Shown here piece by piece: positions 40,308 to 50,061 of a stretch of 64,000 nt of DNA. Positions within the stretch are counted from its first letter, which is position 1; every line of letters starts with the position of its first letter. Below the pieces are notes generated by a model, which worked only from the letters and a program-made list of their open reading frames with translations, was not told where the DNA came from and searched no databases. Both the position numbers and the translations under genes were made by a program. Origin of the DNA: Imbricaverruca yamaguchii (taxonomy: Eukaryota > Arthropoda > Thecostraca > Neoverrucidae); contig JAOTOL010001604.1 in NCBI GenBank assembly GCA_034440575.1, positions 1,284,001 through 1,348,000 of the forward strand. The letters are read 5' to 3'.

Positions 40308-40610
40308 CTACACCCTGACCGTGTAGGCCACCTTCATGTGCAGCGCCTGGCCGACGTGGCTGGGACAGGTGGCGCAGATCTGCACGGGCAGGTCCCACAC
40401 CATGGTCTCGATGGGCAGCGCGTCGGGAGCCTCCCACGTCACGTGGTGCGACGCGTCGACGGCGGTCGCCAGCCGGCTCGGCGCGCTGGTGGTCGTCACG
40501 AACTCGAAGTGCAGCCGCCACTGCAGCGACACCAGCTCCGAGCGGAAGGTGGGCGTCACGTGCAGCGGTATCGGCAGCATCACGTGCGTCTCGTCCAGGT
40601 TCAAACATAC
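40308..40610 (-). CDS. RGP1: RGP1 coding exon 5 and stop
   Basis: Encodes VCLNLDETHVMLPIPLHVTP, then SLQWRLHFEFVTTTSAPSRL and VWDLPVQICATCPSHVGQ, ending AYTVRV and TAG (40310-40308). The acceptor on the - strand is GCTGCCGGCAG. The C-terminus is about as long as the family's. Confidence 0.93.
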   Translation of the reverse strand, partial: VCLNLDETHVMLPIPLHVTPTFRSELVSLQWRLHFEFVTTTSAPSRLATAVDASHHVTWEAPDALPIETMVWDLPVQICATCPSHVGQALHMKVAYTVRV

Positions 40611-43600
40611 CTGCCGGCAGCGGCTGGTGAGCGGAAAACCAGCCGGCGGCACACAATCGTGCACAATCGGCGCGTCAGCGAATAATGCAGACTTTTCAGG
40701 TGCGTTCGACACAACCGAACACCGCACTTAGGAAAATCTTCATATTATTTAATGCTGCCTTTGGTCATGGTATCACGAGAATCAGCAGCAAAATTAGCAA
40801 ACAATTACTTGCTAAACTATGACGGCATTTTCCACGATGAACGTTTGCCCCGGCCCTAAACGGTATTTGGAGCACCGTATTTGACCCGACAAACAGCATT
40901 TCAGTTTTAGTGAGCTTTGCCCACTGGCATGTAAAGCCCTAATTTTAGTGTTTGCAAACCTTGATGTAAATAGTATTCCCTGGTTATTCCAACATCGTAC
41001 AGCTAACAACAATGCGTGAGACGAAATGTACGAAACTCAATATACCAGGAGGTGCTGAGTTTACATCAAAAGTAGCGTTAGAGATTATGCTATACTACTC
41101 AACGTTTCAGCCAGGGGCCATCGTCAAGAGTCAAAACCCAGGATCACTTAAGAGCCATTCTTCGTTGTATTAAACACCTAACAACAAGTCATTGTTTTAG
41201 CACTGCCCCAGGGTGGCTTCACATGGATCAAAGCCATAGCCGTCTCGCTACTACAGAGCAGATGTGGCACGGGCGAAGCCAGCCATACTATTACGTTGAC
41301 TTTCTTTCGAACAGAAGTGTTAAGCGCTCTTTGACGGCACGGACCACTGGTTCACGGTCCTCTTTTCGATCGGAAAGCACATCCATATCTCCCCTCGCCT
41401 CGAAACATGATGCAACACACATTACAGCCGACGTGACCCGACACAGCACCCCTAGTGACCCGACAGTGTCCCTCTCGTGACCCGACACGGAGCAGGAGCA
41501 CCAGACAGCCAGCAGCCGACCGACGTGACCCGCCACAGTACCCCTCGTGGCCCGCGGTGACCCGACAGGGCCACCCACACGTGCTCTCGTGACCCGACAT
41601 GGAGCAGGGGGCACCAGACAGCCAGCACCCGACCGTCGTGACCCCCACAGTGTCCCTCTCGTGACCCGACAAGGAGCCGGGGCACCAGACAGGAGCACCA
41701 GACAGCCAGCCGACCGACGTGACCCGCCACAGTACCCCTCGTGACCCGACAAGGAGCAGGAGCACCAGACAGCCAGCACCCGACCGACGTGACCCGCCAC
41801 AGTTCCCCCTCCCCCGTGACCCGACACGCTCGCGGGCTACGCTCACGCTCACCTCGTGACACTTGTTGTAGGCGCGCGTGACGGGCTTCTGGTCGGGCCG
41901 CTGCCGGTGCTGCTCGTGCACGGTCTCGACGCTCTCCAGCGTGACCGAGTACTGCACGCACCGCACGTCCGCCTCGGTGAAGTCCAGCGTGGCCACCACG
42001 TCTTCGCCCAGCTTGAACACCGTCTTGAACAGGCAGAAGCGCACCACGCGGCCGTGCTGGCGACACAGGCACGTCGGCTCAGCCGACGGGCGGCCGTGTG
42101 CGGCGGGGATGCAAGGACCGAAACTTCTCCACTTTTTAACACCAAGGAAGCATGCACCCGGAATGGTAAGCTTGTCTTTTTCCCATGTAAGAAACATGTC
42201 AGCCTCGGAATGCGTTAATGAGTTGTGACAGTAAACAGGTGCACCCAATCCGCGTGATGTGTATTTGGGCTCACGATAAATATTTGCCCGCCCACTTTAC
42301 AACTGTATTCTAATGTCATATCGCCAAAACTTTTCCATCAAAAGTCGAATTAGATAACCGAATCCTGGTGAAGCATGCTATATGCTGCACATGATGCACA
42401 TGCTGCACGATACTGGAGCCGAGCGCCCACTGGCCGTGGACATGTGCAGGAGTTGGTGGTGTCAGACTCAGGACCGGCGACACGGTACCGGGTACACGCC
42501 CGGGAACTAGCTGATTCACTGCCTACTGTCTAACGCCGAATGGCGACGGAGGTTTGAACTCCCGACCAGTCCCACTGGCCACTCTCAGACCCCTTCTCAG
42601 ACCACAGGAACCGAAATCCATTTCCTCCGGGAGGCGGGGTTTGCATGTCACCCAAATTGATGAAAAAGATTAACACAAATACACCCTAATCGCGAGTATA
42701 GATGAAAAATTCCCAAACTAAGACAATGACGATGGATGGCATAATAACACAGAAGGAAGCATAGCATAATCCTCAAACGTCTGGAGAGAAAAAATGTCAC
42801 GCCCTACAAATTCCACGGGGAAAAACAGACTCCAATAATAACATAACTTCATTACGTTTAAGTAGGCATATCTCATCTACAAATACTCGACCTTTCCCCT
42901 CTGGATGGTCGGCTAAACTGAACCCAACACGACTCCCTCTCAAGCACAGTACAACTAGTGCACATAAATGGCCAGGATATGACAGAACGTGGTGCGGACC
43001 TGCATCTTTGAGCGACCAGTCCTCTGCAACCGTGCACCTGTCACCTGCCGCTGTGACTCATGTGGTTGGTGATGTTGTAGTAGTTGGGCGACTCACGTGG
43101 TTGGTGATGTTGTAGTAGTTGGGCAACTCACGTGGTTGGTGATGTTGTAGTAGTTGGGCGACTCACGTGGTTGGTGATGTTGTAGTAGTTGGACGACTCA
43201 CGTGGTTGGTGATGCTGTAGTAGTTGGACGACTCACGTGGTTGGTGATGCTGTAGTAGTTGGGCGACTCACGTGGTTGGTGATGTTGTAGTAGTTGGGCG
43301 ACTCACGTGGTTGGTGATGTTGTAGTAGTTGGGCGACTCACGTGGTTGGTGATGTTGTAGTAGTTGGGCGACTCACGTGGTTGGTGATGTTGTAGTAGTT
43401 GGGCGACTCACGTGGTTGGTGATGTTGTAGTAGTTGGGCGACTCACGTGGTTGGTGATGTTGTAGTAGTTGGGCGACTCACGTGGTTGGTGATGTTGTAG
43501 TATGGGCGACTCACGTGGTTGGTGATGTTGTAGTAGTTGGGCGACTCACGTGGTTGGTGATGTTGTAGTAGTTGGGCGACTCACGTGGTTGGTGATGTTG

Positions 43601-46600
43601 TAGTAGTTGGGCGACTCACGTGGTTGGTGATGTTGTAGTAGTTGGGCGACTCACGTGGTTGGTGATGTTGTAGTAGTTGGGCGACTCACGTGGTTGGTGA
43701 TGTTGTAGTAGTTGGGCGACTCACGTGGTTGGTGATGTTGTAGTAGTTGGGCGACTCACGTGGTTGGTGATGTTGTAGTAGTTGGGCGACTCACGTGGTT
43801 GGTGATGTTGTAGTAGTTGGGCGACTCGCGTGGTTGGTGATGTTGTAGTAGTTGGGCGACTCACGTGGTTGGTGATGTTGCAGTAGTTGGGCGACTCACG
43901 TGGTTGGTGATGTTGTAGTAGTTGGGCGACTCACGTGGTTGGTGATGTTTTAGTAGTTGGGCGACTCGCGTGGTTGGTGATGTTGTAGTAGTTGGGCGAC
44001 TCACGTGGTTGGTGATGTTGCAGTAGTTGGGCGACTCACGTGGTTGGTGATGTTGTAGTAGTTGGGCGACTCACGTGGTTGGTGATGCTGTAGTAGTTGG
44101 GCGACTCACGTGGTTGGTGATGTTGTAGTAGTTGGGCGACTCACGTGGTTGGTGATGTTGTAGTAGTTGGGCGACTCACGTGGTTGGTGATGTTGTAGTA
44201 GTTGGGCGACTCACGTGGTTGGTGATGTTGCAGTAGTTGGGCGACTCACGTGGTTGGTGATGTTGTAGTAGTTGGGCGACTCACGTGGTTGGTGATGTTG
44301 TAGTAGTTGGGCGACTCGCGTGGTTGGTGATGTTGCAGTAGTTGGGCGACTCGCATGGTTGGTGATGTTGTAGTAGTTGGGCGACTCGCGTGGTTGGTGA
44401 TGTTGTAGTAGTTGGGCGACTCACGTGGTTGGTGATGTTGTAGTAGTTGGGCGACTCGCGTGGTTGGTGATGTTGTAGTAGTTGGGCGACTCACGTGGTT
44501 GGTGATGTTGTAGTAGTTGGGCGACTCGCGTGGTTGGTGATGTTGCAGTAGTTGGGCGACCCACATGGTTGGTGATGTTGCAGTAGTTGGGCGACTCACG
44601 TGGTTGGTGATGTTGTAGTAGTTGGGCGACTCGCGTGGTTGGTGATGCTGCAGTAGTTGGGCGACTCACGTGGTTGGTGATGTTGTAGTAGTTGGGCGAC
44701 TCACGTGGTTGGTGATGTTGTAGTAGTTGGGCGACTCACGTGGTTGGTGATGTTGTAGTAGTTGGGCGACTCACGTGGTTGGTGATGCTGTAGTAGTTGG
44801 GCGACTCACGTGGTTGGTGATGTTGTAGTAGTTGGGCGACTCACGTGGTTGGTGATGTTGCAGTAGTTGGGCGACTCACGTGGTTGGTGATGTTGTAGTA
44901 GTTGGGCGACTCACGTGGTTGGTGATGTTGTAGTAGTTGGGCGACTCACGTGGTTGGTGATGTTGCAGTAGTTGGGCGACTCACGTGGTTGGTGATGTTG
45001 TAGTAGTTGGGCGACTCACGTGGTTGGTGATGTTGTAGTAGTTGGGCGACTCACGTGGTTGGTGATGTTGTAGTAGTTGGGCGACTCACGTGGTTGGTGA
45101 TGTTGTAGTAGTTGGGCGACTCACGTGGTTGGTGATGTTGTAGTAGTTGGGCGACTCACGTGGTTTGTGATGTTGTAGTAGTTGGGCGACTCACGTGGTT
45201 GGTGATGTTGTAGTAGTTGGGCGACTCACGTGGTTGGTGATGTTGTAGTAGTTGGGCGACTCACGTGGTTGGTGATGCTGCAGTAGTTGGGCGACTCACG
45301 TGGTTGGTGATGTTGTAGTAGTTGGGCGCACGTCGTGCCACGCTGTGCTGCAGCAGCTGCAGCGTGGCATCGTGCGGCGACTCGGCCTCCTGGCTGGCGC
45401 GCAGGAACGGGTTTGCCGGAGAGATGTCGTCCGTGTCGCCGCCGCAGCGCGCCACCAGCCGGGCGTCCAGCGGCAGCACGCGCACCAGCACGCGCAGCAG
45501 ACGGATCGACGTGTTGACCCGCTGAGCGCCGACCGTCACCTGCAGCGGCGGCCGGCCGTCACCAGCCCGTCACCAGCCCGTCACCACCGTCACCAACACG
45601 TCTGCGGTCTGGCGGCAGCCGAGCGCCACCTCCGCCTCCTCTGCACCATTCGACGACACTCAGCAGAGCGTGCTGGTGCTTTGCAAATATGGGAGGATAC
45701 AGGAGGCAAGCAACAAAGTTGTTCCAAGAAGCAAAGCACTCACCACCATCACAGAATGCTTCTTTGCTGGCAGTTCATGAAGTTAGAAGGCATAATTGCA
45801 CGTGTTATGACTCCAGAACCATGTATCAAATTATCGATTCCGGCGGGTCATGACGAAAAATTAAAACAATCCCGAACTAAACGCGGGCCTCTCCTGCATC
45901 CACCACTGGTGCATGCATTACGCCAGAGTGGGGAGCGCTACTCTGGCAACTCGGGTCACTATTTTCCAGCACAGCCAACGACCGGCGCCCCGACTCGCCC
46001 CAGCTGGTCGGCCGCGTCACCCGCGCCGCCCACCTTGTACACGTATTTGACGGCCTGGCCCAGGTAGGTGGGGATGGCGTCGGCCGGCAGCAGCTGGCTG
46101 TAGTCGAGTCGGCGCGCCTGGCCCGGCCGCAGGCGCAGGTCGCACACCAGGATGGTCGGCTGGGTGGCCAGCACGATGCGGCCTCGCTCGCCGCGGTCCG
46201 GCAGGTAGGCCGTGCTGGAGACGGCCGGCCGGCCGTCGGCCGCCGCCTGGCGCACCTTGTCGTCGTTCACCTGGCAGAAGCACTGCACCTGGCGTGGCGG
46301 CGGAGAACGTGCGGTCACCTCACGTCTCAGGTTGGCTATTGGTTTTTACGACACGTCGACCGTTGAGTCATGCAGCGTCGCCAATCTCTCACGCCGATTG
46401 GTCGCGGGCGAAGAGTAGCGGCAGGTGAGATTCGAACCCACAACCTTTCGATTGCAAGACGAACATCTTACCCTCACACTTCACGTCTCAAGATTCTCGT
46501 GAACATGAAAACAATACTGTTGCTGTTATACCACTGACTGGTGCAGATTACATCACGGCATAAGGCATTTCAAGGTGCCATGTCAAGTCACTGAGCTGTG

Positions 46601-47681
46601 ATGCTATAAGAGGACAATGTGAGGAAATGTTTGCCAACATTGCAAATTATTGACAATTAATGTCATTTATTACAACCAAATGTCTGATGATGGGTGTGAT
46701 ATGATGGTGGACAACTCACCAGCTCTGTTTACATAGGTTATTGGCCTTTATTGGGTCATGTTATGCCATTACCTTAAGTTGGCATGGCATTGGACTTTTG
46801 AGTCACTATGGGTATTTGGACATCAAAACGAACGTGAAATTCATCATGACTTCAGGTATAAAATTACTACAATACAGCATAAGTTCATAGGACTAAAAAA
46901 ATGTGGTCATCTCCTCTGCCTCATCTGACCTATGGGTCAAAATGTAACATAGATATGGTATTTTATTAGTATGCCAAGATACTGATGAAACTGATCAACA
47001 CTAGGTTGAACATTCATGCAGACATTGTTTATTGTTTTACACAGGGAATTATTAAATGTCAATATTACTGATCTGGTGACAACAACAAAAAGCCTCACCT
47101 GGTGGATCCAAGCGTACCCTAGGGATGTAAATCTTGTTTTAAGAGGAAGATTTTGTCATGTTCAGCATACTGTTTTTGTGCCCAACACTCCCCACCTGGA
47201 AACTCTAGAGGATCACAACAAACCCATGGACAGGGAAGGCAGCAACATGCTGTGCATGTGTCAGAATCATTCCATTTTTGGAATCATGTCCAATAGTCCC
47301 CTTTGTTGCCATCAGCCCTATAAAGATATGGCAAAATCTGCAGTAACAACTTTTGGGGCATTATCTTCATACTTGGCAAACTTCATTACTAATGTTCATC
47401 TTGTACTGTGCAACCAAAGCCATATGGTGGTGGGTTGTACCCATATATAAACACAAATAAAATGTTTTTGGTGTACTACTTTAGTTTCAAGCAAGTGGTA
47501 TATATAGAAATGCTGAACTTACCTGGGCACTGACCCATGCCAAGTTTTCACAGACATCATTGTTGGATGTGGCAGGTGCTTCTCTGTCTAGCTGAGGGCA
47601 CCTCAGTGTGATAGTGCATCTTAGTGCCTGGCCAGCCAAGAACACTGGACCATCCAGCAGATCACAGGAAATCTCAATCAT
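40308..47681 (-). CDS. RGP1: RGP1, RAB6A-GEF complex partner protein 2 (gene span, 5 coding exons)
   Basis: RGP1 forms with RIC1 the exchange factor that activates the Golgi GTPase RAB6 (Ypt6 in yeast). Its fold is arrestin-like. The joined exons give 386 residues, close to the roughly 390 of vertebrate RGP1. Conserved blocks in order: MIEIS..LLDGPVFLAGQAL (1-20), NLAWVSAQVQCFCQ (47-59), YLPDRGERGRIVL, ILVCDLRLRPG, YLGQAVKYVYKVTVGAQRVN, LRVLVRVLPL, YNITNHHGRVVRFCLFKTVF, KLGEDVVATLDF, and near the end LPIPLHVTP, VSLQWRLHFEFVT and VWDLPVQI. All introns are phase 0 GT-AG. The span includes introns. Convergent with INTS6. Confidence 0.94.
41011..41077 (+). repeat. Dispersed repeat R-D, copy 2
   Basis: Nearly identical to 13944-14016. 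It lies in RGP1 intron 4. The rest of this intron, outside this and the minisatellite, shows no recognised feature. Confidence 0.8.
41440..41832. repeat. ~70-90 bp minisatellite in RGP1 intron 4
   Basis: Irregular units built from CGTGACCCGACA, GGAGCAGGAGCACCAGACAG, CCAGCACCCGACCGACGTGA and CCGCCACAGTACCCC. It begins about 20 bp inside the intron from the exon 4 donor (GTGAGC on the - strand), but the units do not contain the donor. Confidence 0.9.
41853..42056 (-). CDS. RGP1: RGP1 coding exon 4
   Basis: Encodes HGRVVRFCLFKTVFKLGEDV, VATLDFTEADVRCVQYSVTL and ends RAYNKCHE. The acceptor on the - strand is TGTCGCCAG and the donor GTGAGC, phase 0. CpG-rich and highly GC-rich. Confidence 0.94.
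42057..43054 (-). other. RGP1 intron 3, unique part
   Basis: About 1 kb between the 35-bp array and exon 4. No coding or repeat feature is recognised. Open frames crossing the exon 4 boundary are not real. Confidence 0.55.
43055..45330 (-). repeat. 35-bp minisatellite, about 65 copies, carrying the RGP1 exon 3 end and splice donor
   Basis: On the - strand each unit reads AACTACTACAACATCACC then AACCAC|GTGAGTCGCCC. The first 24 bases code NYYNITNH, exactly the last eight codons of exon 3, and GTGAGT is the donor. The unit next to the exon (45300-45330) is the true exon end. About eight units have GT changed to GC (plus-strand ACTCGC), for example at 43825, 43969, 44317 and 44389. One unit near 43500 lacks two bases. 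Because 35 is not divisible by 3, the frame rotates every unit, and typical units bring in TGA in one frame. Confidence 0.97.
45300..45539 (-). CDS. RGP1: RGP1 coding exon 3
   Basis: Encodes VTVGAQRVNTSIRLLRVLVR, VLPLDARLV, NPFLRASQEAESPHDATLQL and ends APNYYNITNH. The acceptor on the - strand is GCTGCAG. I chose the first GTGAGT as donor because it joins exon 4 in phase 0 to restore the family's YNIS-type block; about 64 equivalent donors follow. Confidence 0.94.
46034..46288 (-). CDS. RGP1: RGP1 coding exon 2
   Basis: Encodes VQCFCQVNDDKVRQAAADGR, AYLPDRGERGRIVLATQPTI and TYLGQAVKYVYK. The acceptor on the - strand is CCACGCCAG and the donor GTGGGC, phase 0. Confidence 0.95.
46330..46480 (-). 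mobile_element. tRNA-derived SINE (family 2), full-length
   Basis: On the - strand: GTGAGGGTAAGATGTTCGTC (A-box region), GTTGTGGGTTCGAATCTCAC (B box), a TACTCTTCGCCCGCGACCAA body and the end AACCAATAGCCAACC. Flanked by TCACGTCTCA (46320-46329 and 46481-46490). It lies in RGP1 intron 1, 40 bp from exon 2. Confidence 0.9.
46491..47522 (-). other. RGP1 intron 1, AT-rich part
   Basis: No gene or repeat of this window's families is recognised. CpG is nearly absent, in contrast to exons 2-5. A 144-codon frame on the + strand (47016-47450) has no motif. Confidence 0.5.
47523..47681 (-). CDS. RGP1: RGP1 coding exon 1
   Basis: Starts at ATG 47681-47679 with MIEISCDLLDGPVFLAGQAL, the family N-terminus, and ends NLAWVSAQ before GTAAGT. 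The frame is open further upstream but I start at this Met because the family does. Ten bases before the ATG is an acceptor TGTGCCTTTCAG (ending 47692), so the exon begins at 47691 and a 5'-UTR intron probably precedes it. Confidence 0.94.
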
Positions 47682-47699
47682 GACAAAGTTTCTGAAAGG

Positions 47700-49860
47700 C
47701 ACAGAAAATATGCCATCAGTTCTGCTGGCTGCTGGCTTACAATCACTACAGCCCTCTTCTTTAGCATACCATTGGCATCCCAGCAGAAAACTATGCAAGG
47801 CTATGCTATCTTGAACAACTAATCAGCACCTATATTTCAGACTTGACACATTCATCACCAACCACAAACAGCACAGTTCAGTTCATATGCCAGCAGTACT
47901 GTAAACTTGGGATGCTTTGGTGCATGCTCTACTTTTCCTGCTTGTACCTTCCACAGCCATGTGATTGTTTGTTGTGTGATTTGGATGTTCAGCATAACAT
48001 GGAGACATAGAGTCACCCTGTGTATCACAGGCCAATTGCTGGTCAGTTTATTAAAGCTGTTATAGAGTAGATAAAGATGTAGACACTAATATGAAAAGAA
48101 AGCAACTGTTCCAACCTTTCAATTTTTTCAAAACTACATTCCTTCTGGCCAAATTACCAATGATATATTAGGCAGTTTTACAGTGGCAGCCTGCTCTCCC
48201 ACTTTAGTCACTTTAGACCCTTCCAAGTGATTGCTGGTCTCAACTAAAACATTCCAGACATGTGCTAAAAATTATAGCACACATGAAATATTAAGAAGAA
48301 TATATTTCAATAATTTTTTGGCACCTGCTTCATTGACATCAATTATTGTTTGGTGGTGGAAAGAAAAGTGTTATAAGTGGTGCCTTTAGTACAATCTTAA
48401 TGAACTGTTTGAACTTCCAAGACATATACCACAACATGCAAATAAGTCACTACATGAGCACCCTACTTATAAGATGTGTTATGAATGTCCATCATGTGTG
48501 AGTTGGGAGCATGTGAGGACTATCAGATATGGATGTATAAAGTTGGTTGGTACTGATTGAGGTGCACTTTTGTTGTTATTTTATCAACTGTTGCTCAGAA
48601 AATTGTCTTATTATCATAGCCTTCACTAATTTAACCATAGTGACAATTTGTCATCTGGCAGTTGTACATCAGCTGTCAGATTCCATAGAGCTGAGTGCAG
48701 TCTAAACAAAAATCAGAGCTTGTTATTTGCTAATGATTGTAGGTTAATTCCACCTATTTCAGCAGTTTTTACTGCTAAAAACTATTTTAATGTTGAAACT
48801 ACTGTGGATATTTGTATCAGTGGTCACTACACATTTATGCAGATAATTCCATCAGGTCTCCTTCCTCTATCTTGTTCCTGAGCCCATGTTACCTTGGAGA
48901 AAAAATCAGCTGTAAATCCACCCAATGATCATCTATGCCCTTGCAAGTGGACTTGCCAGTGAATGAATGTAAGGGAAACCAATGTATAATTTTCTACATT
49001 TCCTACTAACCAAACACTATGGCACCAATTACTGTCTATCTATGCCTTCAAATTCTGTTTATGTTCATAACTAACACAATTGCGGTAATAGGGTTTCACA
49101 TAGCTTATAATCAGCAGTGCATCAACAATTGTCATCATTATTGCTGTATATATGTTAATAGAATAGATAGTAAAAACTAATTCACTGTTAACCTCACCAT
49201 AAGGAGTTCAGTCATAGCATAACTTTTCAATGCACCCTTGATAAGTAATGGTGGTGGATGTCCAGTGTTAAGCTAACAATGTTTACTATTCAAATTTGCA
49301 TACAACAACTTGCTACATGGTCTTCATTAACTGGGTAGCAAAGGCATCTGTAGGGTGTCCCTAGTAGGACATTCAAGTGGGTAGGGGTGCACTCAGCCAA
49401 CTTCACCCTGGACTGGGACCTTTTTCTCTTAGAGGAATACTTCTAGCAGAAAAAATATAGGGGGTGGGTTTATACTTGAGCCTACCAGAGAGGCACTTTT
49501 CCTTCCAAGGAGGCTCCTTTTCCGGTAAATATGGATATCAAGGTAAATAGAGGTAAAGAATATCCTAACCTAACTTCATCAAACCTAATCCATTTGTATG
49601 CTTCATGGAGGTAAAATTATGGAAAACTTGTGTCGTCGCTACCATAAACTACAATAATACAAAAATAAATGCCTATCATACCACTTTCAAATAGCAATTT
49701 CTCGCGAAAACTTCTATCACCCACCATAATTACAAATTTGTACTGTAGAATCACCAGTGCCCTTCTCTCCCAACGGGCGAACTAAAAAAAATTGACGGTG
49801 CCGTTTTAGCCCATATGGCACAACGCTAGCGTAGGGAGATTACTTCCCACATGTTGCCCA
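47700..49860. other. AT-rich, CpG-poor region upstream of RGP1
   Basis: Contains one dispersed repeat copy (48170-48430) and otherwise nothing recognised. RGP1's non-coding first exon and promoter should lie here or beyond, across the 5'-UTR intron, but I cannot locate them. Confidence 0.45.
48170..48430 (+). repeat. Dispersed repeat R-B, copy 2
   Basis: Collinear with 5310-5600. Several CpGs of that copy are TpG or CpA here. Confidence 0.6.
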
Positions 49861-49902
49861 ACCTTTATGATTTATGTAAATAAGGCATTTGTCCGATCCG
49901 AC

Positions 49903-49959
49903 ATGCAAATGTGCTACCCTGGCACTAAGAACACGGTGCCTGACACCCTAAGTCGCACG
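49903..49959 (+). pseudogene. Possible Ty3/Gypsy-type polyprotein relic
   Basis: A short frame reads CYPGTKNTVPDTLSR, similar to the YxPGxxNxVADALSR motif that ends the RNase H domain of Ty3/Gypsy retrotransposons. No flanking pol motif is seen, so it is at best a small fragment. Confidence 0.35.
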
Positions 49960-50061
49960 GTATCGCTGATCCTTCTGCCACAGCCACAACAATACATCGA
50001 CGCCAAGCTGTCCGATCCGTCTGTCCGTTTGTTTAGTGTGTTCTGTCTGATCAGCAGATAA

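Noticed and set aside
44246..44669. Frames repeating NYYNITNH and RPTTTTSPTT as a possible repeat protein
   Set aside because: The array is intronic copies of the RGP1 exon 3 end; frames open only where units have lost the TGA.
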